64,000 bases of DNA, from contig VAWU01000032.1 of the NCBI GenBank assembly GCA_005888325.1, forward strand, positions 1-64,000, in the 5' to 3' direction. Numbering within the stretch: the first letter of the stretch is position 1; every line of letters starts with the position of its first letter. Made by a program: the position numbers and the translations under genes. The stretch comes from Actinomycetota bacterium (GTDB lineage Bacteria > Actinomycetota > Acidimicrobiia > Acidimicrobiales > AC-14). The notes under the pieces are model-generated. The model saw nothing but the letters and a program-made list of their open reading frames with translations. It did not search any database and was not told where the DNA came from. Shown piece by piece: positions 8,720 through 16,688 of this stretch.

Positions 8720-10102
8720 ATGCAGCTGCCCGACGGCATCGTGGCCGTGGTCAAAGGCGACTGCCCGACCTGTCGCCTGGTGGCGCCGGTGCTCGAAGGA
8801 CTGGCCGTCACCGTCATCAGCGAGGATGACGACGCGGGCCTCGAGGTGTCGTACCGCAACGAGATCGTCACCGTGCCGACCCTGCTGCGGGTCGAGGGCG
8901 GACGGGAGACGGCCCGCATCGAGGGTTGGTCGCGCCCGCAGTGGCAGGCGTTCACCGGCGTCGAGGGGCTGGGCCCGGACCTGCCGGAGCACCGCCCCGG
9001 TTGCGGGGCCCGCGCGGTCGATCCCGCGACCGCACGGGAGCTGGCGGTGCGCTTCGGCGCGTCGCGGCTGCGTTCGCGACGGGTGGAGCTGGCCGCGCAG
9101 GAGGACGAGGCCGAGGCGTGCTTCGACCGGGGCTGGTCCGACGGGTTGCCCGTCGTGCCGCCCACCGAGGGACGGGTGCTGGCCATGCTCGACGGCACGG
9201 CCCGGGCGCCCGACGAGGTGGTCGCGGTCGTGCCGCCCGACCTGGTGGAGTGCACGGTCGAGAAGGTCGCCGTCAACGCGGTGCTCGCGGGATGCAAGCC
9301 CGAGTACCTGCCGGTGGTGCTGGCCGCGGTGGAGGCCGCCTGCACCGACGCGTTCAACGCCCACGGCCTGCTGGCCACCACGTACTTCTCGGGCCCGGTG
9401 GTGATCGTGAACGGTCCCATCGCGCGCGCCATCGGCATGAACTCGGGCGGGAACGTGCTGGGGCAGGGCAACCGGGCCAACGCGACCATCGGCCGCGCCC
9501 TGCAGCTGGTGATCCGCAACGTCGGCGGGGGCCGGCCCGGCGAGGTCGACCGGGCGACACTGGGCAACCCGGGCAAGCTGACCTTCTGCTTCGCGGAGGA
9601 CGAGGAGGGCTCGCCGTGGGAGCCGCTCTCGGTGGAGCGCGGCTTCCCGCCCGGCGCCTCGACGGTGACGCTCTTCGCGGGTGAGGGCCCGCGCGGCATC
9701 GTCGATCAGCTCTCGCGCACCCCCGAATCGCTGGCCCGCTCGCTCGCCGGCGGCCTCCGCGGCGTGGCCCACCCCAAGCTGGCCCTCGGCTTCGACGCGG
9801 TGCTCGTCGTCTCTCCCGAGCACGCGCGCGTGTTCCGCGAGGCGGGATGGGACAAGGCCCGGCTGCGAAAGGAGCTCCTCGAGCTCCTGACCGCGCCCGG
9901 CTCGGAGCTCGTGCGCGGTGCGGGCGAGTGTGCCGAGGGACTGCCCGAGTTCCTCGCCGATGTCGCCATCACCAAGTTCCAGCCGGAGGGCCTGCTGATC
10001 GTGCACGCGGGCGGGCGGGCCGGCCTCTTCTCGTCGATCATCGGCGGCTGGGTCAACGGCGATGCCGGGAGCCGGCCCGTCACCTTGGAGGTCGTACCTT
10101 GA
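8720..10102 (+). CDS. Thioredoxin-domain fusion protein, partner of the UGSC protein
   Basis: 460 aa from ATG 8720 (GTG 8699 is an alternative). Residues 1-90 look like a thioredoxin or glutaredoxin domain with the active site GDCPTC (Cys15, Cys18) and a cis-Pro segment IVTVPTLL. The remaining about 360 residues form a conserved domain that I cannot assign to a characterised enzyme: WSDGLPVVPPTEGRVLAML, GCKPEYLPVVLAAVEAA, GPIARAIGMNSGGNVLGQGN, GLRGVAHPKLALGFDAVLVV. Its stop TGA overlaps the TTG start of the UGSC gene (TTGA), implying translational coupling. A redox role together with the selenoprotein is inferred from the CPTC motif and the coupling, not demonstrated. Confidence 0.75.
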   Translation: MQLPDGIVAVVKGDCPTCRLVAPVLEGLAVTVISEDDDAGLEVSYRNEIVTVPTLLRVEGGRETARIEGWSRPQWQAFTGVEGLGPDLPEHRPGCGARAVDPATARELAVRFGASRLRSRRVELAAQEDEAEACFDRGWSDGLPVVPPTEGRVLAMLDGTARAPDEVVAVVPPDLVECTVEKVAVNAVLAGCKPEYLPVVLAAVEAACTDAFNAHGLLATTYFSGPVVIVNGPIARAIGMNSGGNVLGQGNRANATIGRALQLVIRNVGGGRPGEVDRATLGNPGKLTFCFAEDEEGSPWEPLSVERGFPPGASTVTLFAGEGPRGIVDQLSRTPESLARSLAGGLRGVAHPKLALGFDAVLVVSPEHARVFREAGWDKARLRKELLELLTAPGSELVRGAGECAEGLPEFLADVAITKFQPEGLLIVHAGGRAGLFSSIIGGWVNGDAGSRPVTLEVVP

Positions 10103-10629
10103 GCGACGCACGCGTCTACGTCGATCCCACCGGCGAACGCGACCCGGCCCACCGCGAGCGCATCGCGCGACCGGCGTCGCTCGACGGCCTCACCATCGGC
10201 CTGCTCGACATCTCCAAGGCCCGCGGCGATGTGTTCCTCGACCAGCTCGACGTGCGCCTACGCGAACGGGGCCTGCGCGTCGAACGCTTTCGCAAGCCGA
10301 CGTTCGCCAAGCCGGCGCCGCTCGACCTGCGCCATCAGATCGCCACGACCTGCGACGTGGTGATCGAGGCGCTCGCCGATTGAGGCTCGTGCACGTCGTG
10401 CAGTGTGCACGACATCGCCGACCTCGAAGCCCGAGGCGTCGTGGCCGTGTTCGTCGCGTCCGCCGAGTTCGCGGTGGCCGCCCGGGCCCAGGCACAGGCG
10501 CTCGGGGTCGACACCGCCCACGTCCTGGTCGCCCACCCCATCCAGGACCGCAGCGACACCGAGCTCCGGGCGCTCGCCGACGGCGCGGTCGACGAGGTCG
10601 TCCGGGCGGTGACGGCGGAACCCGCCTGA
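10099..10629 (+). CDS. UGSC-family selenoprotein (TGA 10381-10383 read as selenocysteine)
   Basis: 176 aa if the in-frame TGA at codon 95 is read as selenocysteine. The reading is ...VVIEALAD-U-GSCTSCSVHD..., placing TGA exactly at the U of the UGSC motif that defines this family of putative selenoproteins. The frame stays open on both sides: 94 codons from TTG 10099, then 81 codons to TAG/TGA-type termination at 10627-10629. Both halves have coherent, family-like sequence (LDGLTIGLLDISKARGD before, RGVVAVFVASAEFAVAA after), which is not expected if TGA were a stop. A hairpin follows the TGA directly. Start TTG overlaps the upstream stop. Function unknown; a redox role is likely from Sec95, Cys98 and Cys101. 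selA, selB, selC and selD are not in the window. Confidence 0.85.
10387..10412 (+). promoter_or_regulatory. Putative bacterial SECIS hairpin
   Basis: A perfect 8-bp stem (TCGTGCAC at 10387-10394, GTGCACGA at 10405-10412) with a 10-nt loop that begins GTCGTG starts 3 nt after the TGA codon, where bacterial SECIS elements sit inside the coding sequence. The geometry is right; binding by SelB is inferred. A shorter alternative pairing GCAC/GTGC inside the left arm is possible. Confidence 0.6.
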
Positions 10630-10648
10630 CGGCTGGACGAGCGAACGG

Positions 10649-11515
10649 CTAAGGCAGGCTGAGCTCGTCGCCCTCGACGCGAGCCAGCCCGTCGGCAACC
10701 AGCTGCTCGACGACGCGCTGCGCCCGGCCGGGATCACCCGGCCAGCCCGCGACATCCGCGGCGCGGGCGGATGCGACGGGACCGCGGCGCAGGGCGTCGA
10801 CCAGGCGGCCGCGCCCCTGCCGGTCGGAGCCGGCGAAGGTCGACTGCGGGCCGGCGATGCCGGCCGAGCCCGTGACGGGGTCGGGGTCGGGCCGTCCGGC
10901 GCTCTGCCAGGCGCAGTGGTCCGCGACCGGGCAGCGCCCGCACGCCGGGTCGCGCCGCGTACACACCAGCGCGCCGAGGTCGAACACCGCCTGACCCCAC
11001 TCCCAGGCGCGACCCGAGGGCACGAGCGAATCCGCGACCGCCTGCGCCTCTCGGGCATCGAGCCGGCGGCCCGCGCCGGCGCGCGCGACGAAGCGACCCG
11101 CGTTGGTGTCGACGAGACCGAGGTCGCGCTCGAAGGCGAACACGAGCACCGCCCTGGCGGTGTAGGGACCGACGCCCGGAAGCGTCAGCAGCGCGTCGAG
11201 CTCGTCGGGCACCCGACCCTCGTGCTGCTCGACCATCGCGCACGCGGCCCGGTGCAGGTTGACCGCGCGCCGGTTGTACCCGAGGCCCGCCCACGCCCGC
11301 ACCACGTCGCCGGCGGCGGCCGCGGCGCAACCGGTCGGGGTGGGAAAGCGCGCGAGAAAGCCCTCGTAGCGCGCGACCACGCGCGGCACCTGCGTCTGTT
11401 GCAGCATGAGCTCGCTCACGAGAACGGCCCAGGGATCGCGACTGCGCCGCCAGGGCAGGTCGCGCCGGTGGCGCTCGCCCCACGTGAGGAGCGCAGCTAC
11501 GCCTGCTTCGTGCAC
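10649..11515 (-). CDS. mutY: A/G-specific adenine DNA glycosylase MutY
   Basis: 288 aa from GTG 11515. Helix-hairpin-helix glycosylase: catalytic Glu in SELMLQQTQV, HhH LPGVGPYTARAVL, catalytic Asp in LVDTN, and the [4Fe-4S] cluster cysteines spaced C-X6-C-X2-C-X5-C (CTRRDPACGRCPVADHC). It removes adenine mispaired with 8-oxoguanine. The C-terminal NUDIX-like domain of longer MutY proteins is absent and is replaced by a short winged-helix-like tail, as is usual in actinobacteria. The start overlaps the end of the upstream methyltransferase gene, which points to an operon. Confidence 0.9.
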   Translation of the reverse strand: MHEAGVAALLTWGERHRRDLPWRRSRDPWAVLVSELMLQQTQVPRVVARYEGFLARFPTPTGCAAAAAGDVVRAWAGLGYNRRAVNLHRAACAMVEQHEGRVPDELDALLTLPGVGPYTARAVLVFAFERDLGLVDTNAGRFVARAGAGRRLDAREAQAVADSLVPSGRAWEWGQAVFDLGALVCTRRDPACGRCPVADHCAWQSAGRPDPDPVTGSAGIAGPQSTFAGSDRQGRGRLVDALRRGPVASARAADVAGWPGDPGRAQRVVEQLVADGLARVEGDELSLP

Positions 11516-12264
11516 CAGTAGAGATCGGTGCGGTGGGGCAGCGCGAAGTGCTCCGCCAGCCCCGCCTCGGAGACGAGCGCGCGCACGTCGTCGAGCAGCC
11601 GCGCCCGGTCGTCGTCGGCGAGGGCGGCGATGTAGCTGGTCGACGACACCCGGTCGAGCAGGAGGGGCAGGTCCATCTCCTGCTCGTGCCGGAACGACGT
11701 GAACTGCAGCGGCGTGAACCCACCGGCGTCGGCCACGAGCGCCGCCCAGTCCTCCGCCCCCGAGTCGTAGGCCGGGATCTGTCCCCTGTTCCACCGGATG
11801 ACCTGGTTGAGGCGGGTCACCCACGGCACCGATACGTCGCGGGAGTTCCATATCAGGGCCAGGCCCCCGCCGGGGCGGAGCACGCGGTCGATTTCACCCA
11901 GCGCGTCGCGCGCGCGGAACCAGTGGAAGGCCTGCGCAACCGTGACGCAGTCGACGGACGCGTCGCCGAGGGGCAGCGCCTCGGCCGTGCCGTCGCGCAC
12001 CTCGACTCCCGGCACCACCTCGACCAGCTTCGCCCGCATGGCCTCGACCGGCTCGACCGCGATGATCGTCGCCCCCGTGGGCACGAGCAGCCGCGTGAGC
12101 TTGCCGGTGCCGGCGGCGAGGTCGACGACCGTCGACGCGGGGCCGATGCCGAGCTCGCGGACGACGAAGTCCACCGCCGCGGGCGGGTACGAGGGCCGGG
12201 CCCGCTCGTAGGCGTCGGTGCCCTTGGTGAAGCCCTCCACCGCGACGTCGTGGACGTCGCTCAC
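11497..12264 (-). CDS. Class I SAM-dependent methyltransferase
   Basis: 255 aa from GTG 12264, which overlaps the MaoC stop (GTGA). SAM-binding motif I is VVDLAAGTGKLTRLL; it is followed by VEPVEAMRAKL, a post-I acidic segment and GGGLALIWNSRDV. It resembles UbiE/YcgJ-type methyltransferases of unknown substrate. It is the middle gene of a MaoC-methyltransferase-MutY overlapping run. Confidence 0.85.
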   Translation of the reverse strand: MSDVHDVAVEGFTKGTDAYERARPSYPPAAVDFVVRELGIGPASTVVDLAAGTGKLTRLLVPTGATIIAVEPVEAMRAKLVEVVPGVEVRDGTAEALPLGDASVDCVTVAQAFHWFRARDALGEIDRVLRPGGGLALIWNSRDVSVPWVTRLNQVIRWNRGQIPAYDSGAEDWAALVADAGGFTPLQFTSFRHEQEMDLPLLLDRVSSTSYIAALADDDRARLLDDVRALVSEAGLAEHFALPHRTDLYWCTKQA

Positions 12265-12776
12265 GACGACCAGATGTCGTCGCCGTACGGCCGCTCGCGC
12301 GTGGGCGCGTGGTCGCGCTTCCAGACCATCACCCGACGGCGGAAGTAGCAGACCTCTTCGCCGCGCTGGTTGAAGCCCTTCGACTCGACCGTCACAACCC
12401 CCCGGTCCTCCTTGGACTTCGAAGCCACCTTGTCGAGCACGCGGCTCTCCGCGTAGATCGTGTCGCCGTGGAAGGTGGGGCGCTTGTGGGAGAGCGTCTC
12501 CACCTCGAGGTTGGCGATGGCCGCGCCGCTCACGTCGGGGACGCTCATGCCCAGCACGAGCGAGTAGACGAGGTTGCCGACGACCACGTTCTTCCCGAAT
12601 TGCGTCTCCTGCTCCGCGAACCACTGGTTGGTGTGGAGCGGGTGGTGGTTCATCGTGATCATGCAGAAGAGGTGGTCGTCGTACTCGGTGATGGTCTTTC
12701 CCGGCCAGTGCTTGTACACGTCGCCGATCTCGAAGTCCTCGAAATACCGTCCGAACGGCCGATCGTAGGTGGTCAT
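12261..12776 (-). CDS. MaoC-family (R)-specific hydratase / dehydratase
   Basis: 171 aa hot-dog fold. Hydratase signature: FEDFEIGDVYKHWPGKTITE, then DHLFCMITMNHHPLHTNQ with the Asp/His catalytic pair, then VVGNLVYSLVLGMSVPDVSG. MaoC proteins hydrate enoyl-CoA thioesters; this longer form resembles mesaconyl-CoA or 2-methylfumaryl-CoA hydratases. That fits the presence of a CitE-like malyl-CoA-lyase-type gene at 19 kb, but the two are not adjacent, so a shared pathway is only a suggestion. First gene of a three-gene run. Confidence 0.8.
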   Translation of the reverse strand: MTTYDRPFGRYFEDFEIGDVYKHWPGKTITEYDDHLFCMITMNHHPLHTNQWFAEQETQFGKNVVVGNLVYSLVLGMSVPDVSGAAIANLEVETLSHKRPTFHGDTIYAESRVLDKVASKSKEDRGVVTVESKGFNQRGEEVCYFRRRVMVWKRDHAPTRERPYGDDIWSS

Positions 12777-12844
12777 GCCCGGAGACTACGCGCGCGCAAC
12801 GGCGCTGCTCCCGAGCTGAACAGGCGGTTGACGCCCGGGATCAC

Positions 12845-12864
12845 GGATATCTAGTATCCGGATA
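12845..12864. promoter_or_regulatory. Palindromic operator, probably Rrf2 autoregulatory
   Basis: GGATA-TCTAG-TATCC (12845-12859) is an inverted repeat that overlaps the perfect 10-bp palindrome TATCCGGATA (12855-12864). It lies 26 bp upstream of the Rrf2 start, in the intergenic region divergent from maoC. This AT-rich island in very GC-rich DNA is a natural site for the adjacent regulator; binding is inferred. Confidence 0.55.
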
Positions 12865-12890
12865 ATGAAGCTCGGTGAAAGTCGAGGTCG

Positions 12891-13382
12891 GTGGTGAAGC
12901 TGGGTGACGGGGTCGAGTGGGGGCTCCACTGCTGCACCCTGCTGGCGCTGCTGCCCGACGACGCCGCGCTGCCGGCCTCGCGCCTGGCCGAGTTCCACGG
13001 CGTCCCCGCGGCGTACCTGGCCAAGCACCTGCAGGCGCTGTCCCGGGCCGGGATCGTGGAAGCGGTGGCCGGCGCCCGCGGCGGCTACCGGCTGGCGCGT
13101 CCGCCCGCCGAGGTCACCCTCCTCGACGTGGTGGAGGCGGTCGAGGGGCGCGCGCCGGCGTTCCGTTGCACCGAGATCCGCCAGCGGGGCCCCGGCGCGC
13201 TCCCGGCGCGCGAGTACCGGGTGGCGTGCTCCATCACCCGTGCGATGCACCGGGCCGAGGACGCGTGGCGCGCCGAGCTCCGGTCGCAGACGCTCGCCGA
13301 CCTGGTGCGGTCGCTGGCGACGAGTGTCCATCCGAGAGCCGCGGCGAAGGCCGCGGCCTGGTTCGAGGAGGTGTTGCGGTGA
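12891..13382 (+). CDS. Rrf2-family transcriptional regulator
   Basis: 163 aa. N-terminal winged helix (VEWGLHCCTLLALLPDD, LAEFHGVPAAYLAKHLQALSRAGIVEA, GARGGYRLARPP) followed by the Rrf2 cofactor region, in which Cys in FRCTEI and VACSIT could bind a metal or Fe-S cluster; the classical three-Cys spacing is not complete. The start is taken at GTG 12891. A diverged copy of the same start (ATGAAGCTCGGTGAA at 12865) lies just upstream but runs into a stop after 10 codons, which looks like a tandem duplication of the 5' end. It heads an operon with the epimerase (GTGA overlap). Confidence 0.85.
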   Translation: MVKLGDGVEWGLHCCTLLALLPDDAALPASRLAEFHGVPAAYLAKHLQALSRAGIVEAVAGARGGYRLARPPAEVTLLDVVEAVEGRAPAFRCTEIRQRGPGALPAREYRVACSITRAMHRAEDAWRAELRSQTLADLVRSLATSVHPRAAAKAAAWFEEVLR

Positions 13383-14365
13383 GCTTGCCCGGCGAAGCCG
13401 AGAACAACTTGCCCGGCGATGCCAAGAAAAAGCAGAGAGTGTTTGTCGCGGGGGCGACGGGTGTGCTCGGCACGCGCGCCGTGCGTCGCCTGCGCGAGGC
13501 GGGGCACGACGTGACCGGCGTCGCTCGCAGCGACGCGAAGGCCGAGCTGCTGGAGGGTCTGGGAGCGACGCCGGTCCGCGTCGATCTCTTCGACGCCGAT
13601 GCCGTGCGGGCCGCGGTCGCGGGCCACGACGTCGTGTGCAACCTGGCCACGCGCATCCCGCCCACCGCGCACGCGGCGCGCGGAGCGGCGTGGTCCGACA
13701 ACGACCGCATCCGGCGCGAGGCCTCACGACATCTGGTGGACGGCGCGCTGGCTACCGGCGCGGGCCGCTTCGTCCAGGAGTCGATCACGTTCCTGTACGC
13801 CGACGCCGGCGAGCGCTGGATCGACGAGGACGATCCCATCGACGCGCCTGCGTTCACGCGCTCGACGCTCGAGGCCCAAGCGCAGGCGGAGCGCTTCACC
13901 GCATCGGGGGGCACGGGGGTGGTCCTCCGGTTCGCGCTCTTCTACGGCCCCGACAGCCACCACACCCTCGACGCCGTCCGCCTGGCCCGCCGCCACCTGG
14001 CCGCCACGTTCGGGCGCCGCGACGCCTACCTGTCGTCGATCACCACCGACGACGCGGCGACCGCGGTGGTGGCCGCGCTCGACGCCGGTGCGGGCATCTA
14101 CAACGTCGCCGACGACGAGCCGCTGACCCGGAAGGAGCACTTCGACGCCCTGGCTCGTGCGCTCGGCGTCCGCGGCCCGCGCTTCGCTCCCGCGGCCGCC
14201 CGTAAGTTGGGCGGCGCCAAGACCGAGATGCTGGCCCGGTCGCAGCGGGTGTCGAACGAGCGGTTCAAGAAGGAGACGGGGTGGGCGCCCAGGTACACGA
14301 GCGCCCGCGAGGGTTGGCCGGCCGTCGTGGCCGCGATCGAGAACGGGGAGCGGACAGATGCGTGA
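13379..14365 (+). CDS. NAD(P)-dependent epimerase / reductase (extended SDR)
   Basis: 328 aa. The Rossmann motif VAGATGVLGTRAVRRL starts at about residue 22, after an unusual leader made of a 24-bp tandem duplication (13382-13405 and 13406-13429, giving SLPGEAEN and NLPGDAKK). The SDR body contains VCNLATRIPP, ITFLYAD and IYNVADDEPLTRKEH. The usual YxxxK is not obvious, so catalysis is uncertain; it could be an NmrA- or NDUFA9-like NAD(P)-binding protein. Translationally coupled to Rrf2 (GTGA) and to the next gene (8-bp overlap). Confidence 0.75.
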   Translation: MSLPGEAENNLPGDAKKKQRVFVAGATGVLGTRAVRRLREAGHDVTGVARSDAKAELLEGLGATPVRVDLFDADAVRAAVAGHDVVCNLATRIPPTAHAARGAAWSDNDRIRREASRHLVDGALATGAGRFVQESITFLYADAGERWIDEDDPIDAPAFTRSTLEAQAQAERFTASGGTGVVLRFALFYGPDSHHTLDAVRLARRHLAATFGRRDAYLSSITTDDAATAVVAALDAGAGIYNVADDEPLTRKEHFDALARALGVRGPRFAPAAARKLGGAKTEMLARSQRVSNERFKKETGWAPRYTSAREGWPAVVAAIENGERTDA

Positions 14366-14813
14366 CCGGGTCGTGCGGGTGCTGCTGGTGCTCATGGCGG
14401 CGTCGAGCGGGTTCGTCGGCCTGTGGGCGCTCCTCGCCCCCCGTTCGTTCTACGACGACTTCCCCGGAGGCGGTCGTCACTGGGTGTCGGCCGACGGCCC
14501 GTACAACGAGCACCTGGTGCGCGACGTGGGCGGCCTCAACCTGGCCGTGACGGTGGTGGCCGTGGCGGCCGCGATCGTGCTGACCCGGGCGCTCGTGCGC
14601 ACCGCCGCAGTGGCGACGCTGGCATTCGCCATCCCCCACGTCGCCTACCACTCCGCGCACACCGACCTCTACACGACGAGCGACGCGGTGGCGCTCGTCT
14701 TCTCGTTGGGCCTGGCCGTCGTGCTGCCCATCGCCGTTCTTGTCGTGGTCAGCCGGCCTGAGGACGGTCGACTACGACAAGAACGGGGGTCAGAGCGGGT
14801 AGCGCTCGAGTAG
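14358..14813 (+). CDS. Four-helix integral membrane protein, unknown function
   Basis: 151 aa, ATG 14358 overlapping the epimerase end. Four hydrophobic segments (about residues 5-25, 55-75, 78-98, 112-135) with a conserved-looking extracytoplasmic loop PRSFYDDFPGGGRHW and HVAYHSAHTDLY. It resembles small hypothetical membrane proteins common in actinobacteria. The last about 25 codons lie inside a dispersed hairpin repeat (14734-14786), so the C-terminus SRPEDGRLRQERG may be repeat-derived. Confidence 0.7.
   Translation: MRDRVVRVLLVLMAASSGFVGLWALLAPRSFYDDFPGGGRHWVSADGPYNEHLVRDVGGLNLAVTVVAVAAAIVLTRALVRTAAVATLAFAIPHVAYHSAHTDLYTTSDAVALVFSLGLAVVLPIAVLVVVSRPEDGRLRQERGSERVALE
14734..14786. repeat. 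Dispersed hairpin repeat, copy A (probable bidirectional terminator)
   Basis: Perfect 12-bp arms CCGTTCTTGTCG (14734-14745) and CGACAAGAACGG (14775-14786) separated by 29 nt containing a weaker inner inverted repeat. The same arms and the same 29-nt spacing recur at 42.83 kb and 48.55 kb. It sits between convergent genes, overlapping the end of the membrane-protein gene. Confidence 0.75.
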
Positions 14814-15941
14814 GCCGCGTGCGATCACGAGACGCTGGATCTCGTTGGTGCCCTCGCCGATGATCATCAGCGGCGCGTCGCGGTAGTACCGCTCGATCGG
14901 CAGCTCGGTCGTGTAGCCGTAGCCGCCGTGGATGCGCATGGCCTCGGTGGCGAGCTCGAGGGCGGTCTCCGATGCGAAGAGCTTGGCCATGCCGGCCTCG
15001 ACGTCGGCCCGCTCGCCCGCATCGAGCTTGGCCGCCGCGCTGGCGGTGAGCAGGCGAGCGGCCTCCAGCTTGGTGGCCATGTCGGCCAGCTTGAACTGGA
15101 TGGCCTGGTGCTTGGCGATGGGAACGCCGAACGTGTGGCGCTGCTGCGCGTACCGCATCGAGGCCTCGAAGGCGGCGCGGGCCACACCGAGAGCGCGCGC
15201 GGCGATGTTCACCCGACCGAGCTCGAGCGCCCCGAGGATGAGGCGCAGACCCCGGCCCAGGTTCTCGGGGCCGCCGAGGACGGCATCGGCCGGAACGCGA
15301 TGGTCGCTGTAGGTCATCTCCACCGTCTCGACGCCCTTGTAACCGAGCTTGCCGATGGTGCGACTGACGCCGATCCCGCCCGATCGCGTGCCGGGACGCT
15401 TCTCGACCATGAAGCAGGTGACACCCTCAGGCGTGCGCGCCGCGAGCGCCACGATGCCCGACCGCTCCCCGTTTGTGACCCACATCTTGGTGCCGTCGAT
15501 CACGTACTCGTCGCCGTCGGGTGTCGCCTTGCAGCGGAGCGCCTTCGTGTCGCTGCCCGCGTCGGGCTCCGACAGCGACAGCGCGCCACGCACGTCGCCG
15601 GCGGCCATGGGTGGGAGCCATCGCGCCCGCTGGTCGGCCGTGCCGTGCCGGGCGATCAGCGTCGCCGCGATCATGTGGGTGTTCAGGATGCCGGTGAGCG
15701 ACATCCACCCGGCGGCCAGCTCCTCGACGATACGGGCGTAGGTCGCGACGTCGAGGCCGAGGCCGCCGTGCTCGACGGGGATGGTGGCACCGAAGAGGCC
15801 GAGGGCACGCATCTGGGCGACCAGCTCGGTCGGGTACTCGTCCGCGTGCTCGAGGTCGGACGCGAGGGGCAGCACGTCCTTCACGACGAAGGCGCGCACG
15901 GTGGCGACGAGCTCGGCCGCCAGCTCGGGATCGATCGGCAT
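14790..15941 (-). CDS. Acyl-CoA dehydrogenase
   Basis: 383 aa from ATG 15941. All four acyl-CoA dehydrogenase regions are present: ALSLSEPDAGSD (FAD/substrate), KMWVTNGERS, the C-terminal helical domain AQQRHTFGVPIAKHQAIQFK, and IIGEGTNEIQRLVIARGLL carrying the catalytic Glu. It oxidises acyl-CoA to enoyl-CoA with electron-transferring flavoprotein. Substrate chain length is not readable. Monocistronic here, convergent with the membrane protein. Confidence 0.9.
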   Translation of the reverse strand: MPIDPELAAELVATVRAFVVKDVLPLASDLEHADEYPTELVAQMRALGLFGATIPVEHGGLGLDVATYARIVEELAAGWMSLTGILNTHMIAATLIARHGTADQRARWLPPMAAGDVRGALSLSEPDAGSDTKALRCKATPDGDEYVIDGTKMWVTNGERSGIVALAARTPEGVTCFMVEKRPGTRSGGIGVSRTIGKLGYKGVETVEMTYSDHRVPADAVLGGPENLGRGLRLILGALELGRVNIAARALGVARAAFEASMRYAQQRHTFGVPIAKHQAIQFKLADMATKLEAARLLTASAAAKLDAGERADVEAGMAKLFASETALELATEAMRIHGGYGYTTELPIERYYRDAPLMIIGEGTNEIQRLVIARGLLERYPL

Positions 15942-15970
15942 CAGAGCGGATGCTACGGCCGGCAACGCGC

Positions 15971-16012
15971 GAGATGCCGTCTCTCTGAGATGCCGTCTCT
16001 CTGAGATGCCGT
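15971..16012. repeat. 16-bp tandem repeat, 2.6 copies
   Basis: GAGATGCCGTCTCTCT at 15971-15986, again at 15987-16002, and a partial copy GAGATGCCGT at 16003-16012. Each unit contains a short inverted repeat GAGA...TCTC. It fills the divergent gap between the acyl-CoA dehydrogenase and the methyltransferase, whose start is at 16024. Confidence 0.8.
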
Positions 16013-16023
16013 AACGTCGGGCC

Positions 16024-16665
16024 GTGCTCGAGCTCGGGTTGCGCAACGACGTCTACCGCAGGCCCCTCGCCACCGCGCTCGACCGGCTCGGGTTGCGCGA
16101 GGGCTGGCGCTGCGTCGACGTCGGCGCGGGGGGAGGCGACGTGAGCGTCGCGCTCGCCGAGGTCGTCGGCCACGACGGTCGCGTCTACGCGGTGGACAAC
16201 GACCCCCACGCGCGCGACGAGGTCGCGGCGGCCGCGTCGGCCTACGCCCAGGTCGTCGCCATCACCCAGGCGGGTGAGGAGTTGCTGCTGCCCGAGCCCG
16301 TCGACCTCGCCTTCTGCCGGTTCGTGCTCATGCACGTGCTCGACCCGGTCGTGGTGCTGCGCCGCATGGGCCAGGCCGTGCGCGCCGGTGGCTGGGTGGT
16401 GGCGCAGGAGCCCGTCACCTCCGCGGGCCGGGTCGGTGGCCTCCCGCTCTCGATGCCCGACGCCCGTCATCCCGACGTCGGGGCCCACCTGCCCGCGCTC
16501 GCGCGCGACGCGGGGCTCGAGATCCTCGACGCGTGGGGCGAGGCCCCGGCCTGGGTAGGCCCGGGCCCGGTCACGGACTACCTCGAGCACCTCACCGGCG
16601 TGAGCCCGGGCGACGACCCCGTCGTGCTGCCGCTGCTCGTAACCGTCGTCGCCCGCCGTCGGTAA
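16024..16665 (+). CDS. SAM-dependent methyltransferase
   Basis: 213 aa, GTG start. Motif I is CVDVGAGGGDVSVALAE, followed by YAVDNDPHARDEV and LAFCRFVLMHVLDPVVVLRRM, typical of class I (type 11/25) small-molecule methyltransferases. The 5' region is the 16-bp tandem repeat. Substrate unknown. It is followed 23 bp later by an acyl-CoA dehydrogenase gene, possibly co-transcribed. Confidence 0.8.
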   Translation: MLELGLRNDVYRRPLATALDRLGLREGWRCVDVGAGGGDVSVALAEVVGHDGRVYAVDNDPHARDEVAAAASAYAQVVAITQAGEELLLPEPVDLAFCRFVLMHVLDPVVVLRRMGQAVRAGGWVVAQEPVTSAGRVGGLPLSMPDARHPDVGAHLPALARDAGLEILDAWGEAPAWVGPGPVTDYLEHLTGVSPGDDPVVLPLLVTVVARRR

Positions 16666-16688
16666 CCCGCCGTCAGTAATCTCGCGCC

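Noticed and set aside
10381-10383. TGA as a normal stop giving a 94-aa protein
   Set aside because: The downstream frame is coherent, the TGA stands at the U of UGSC, and a hairpin follows; plain termination explains none of these.
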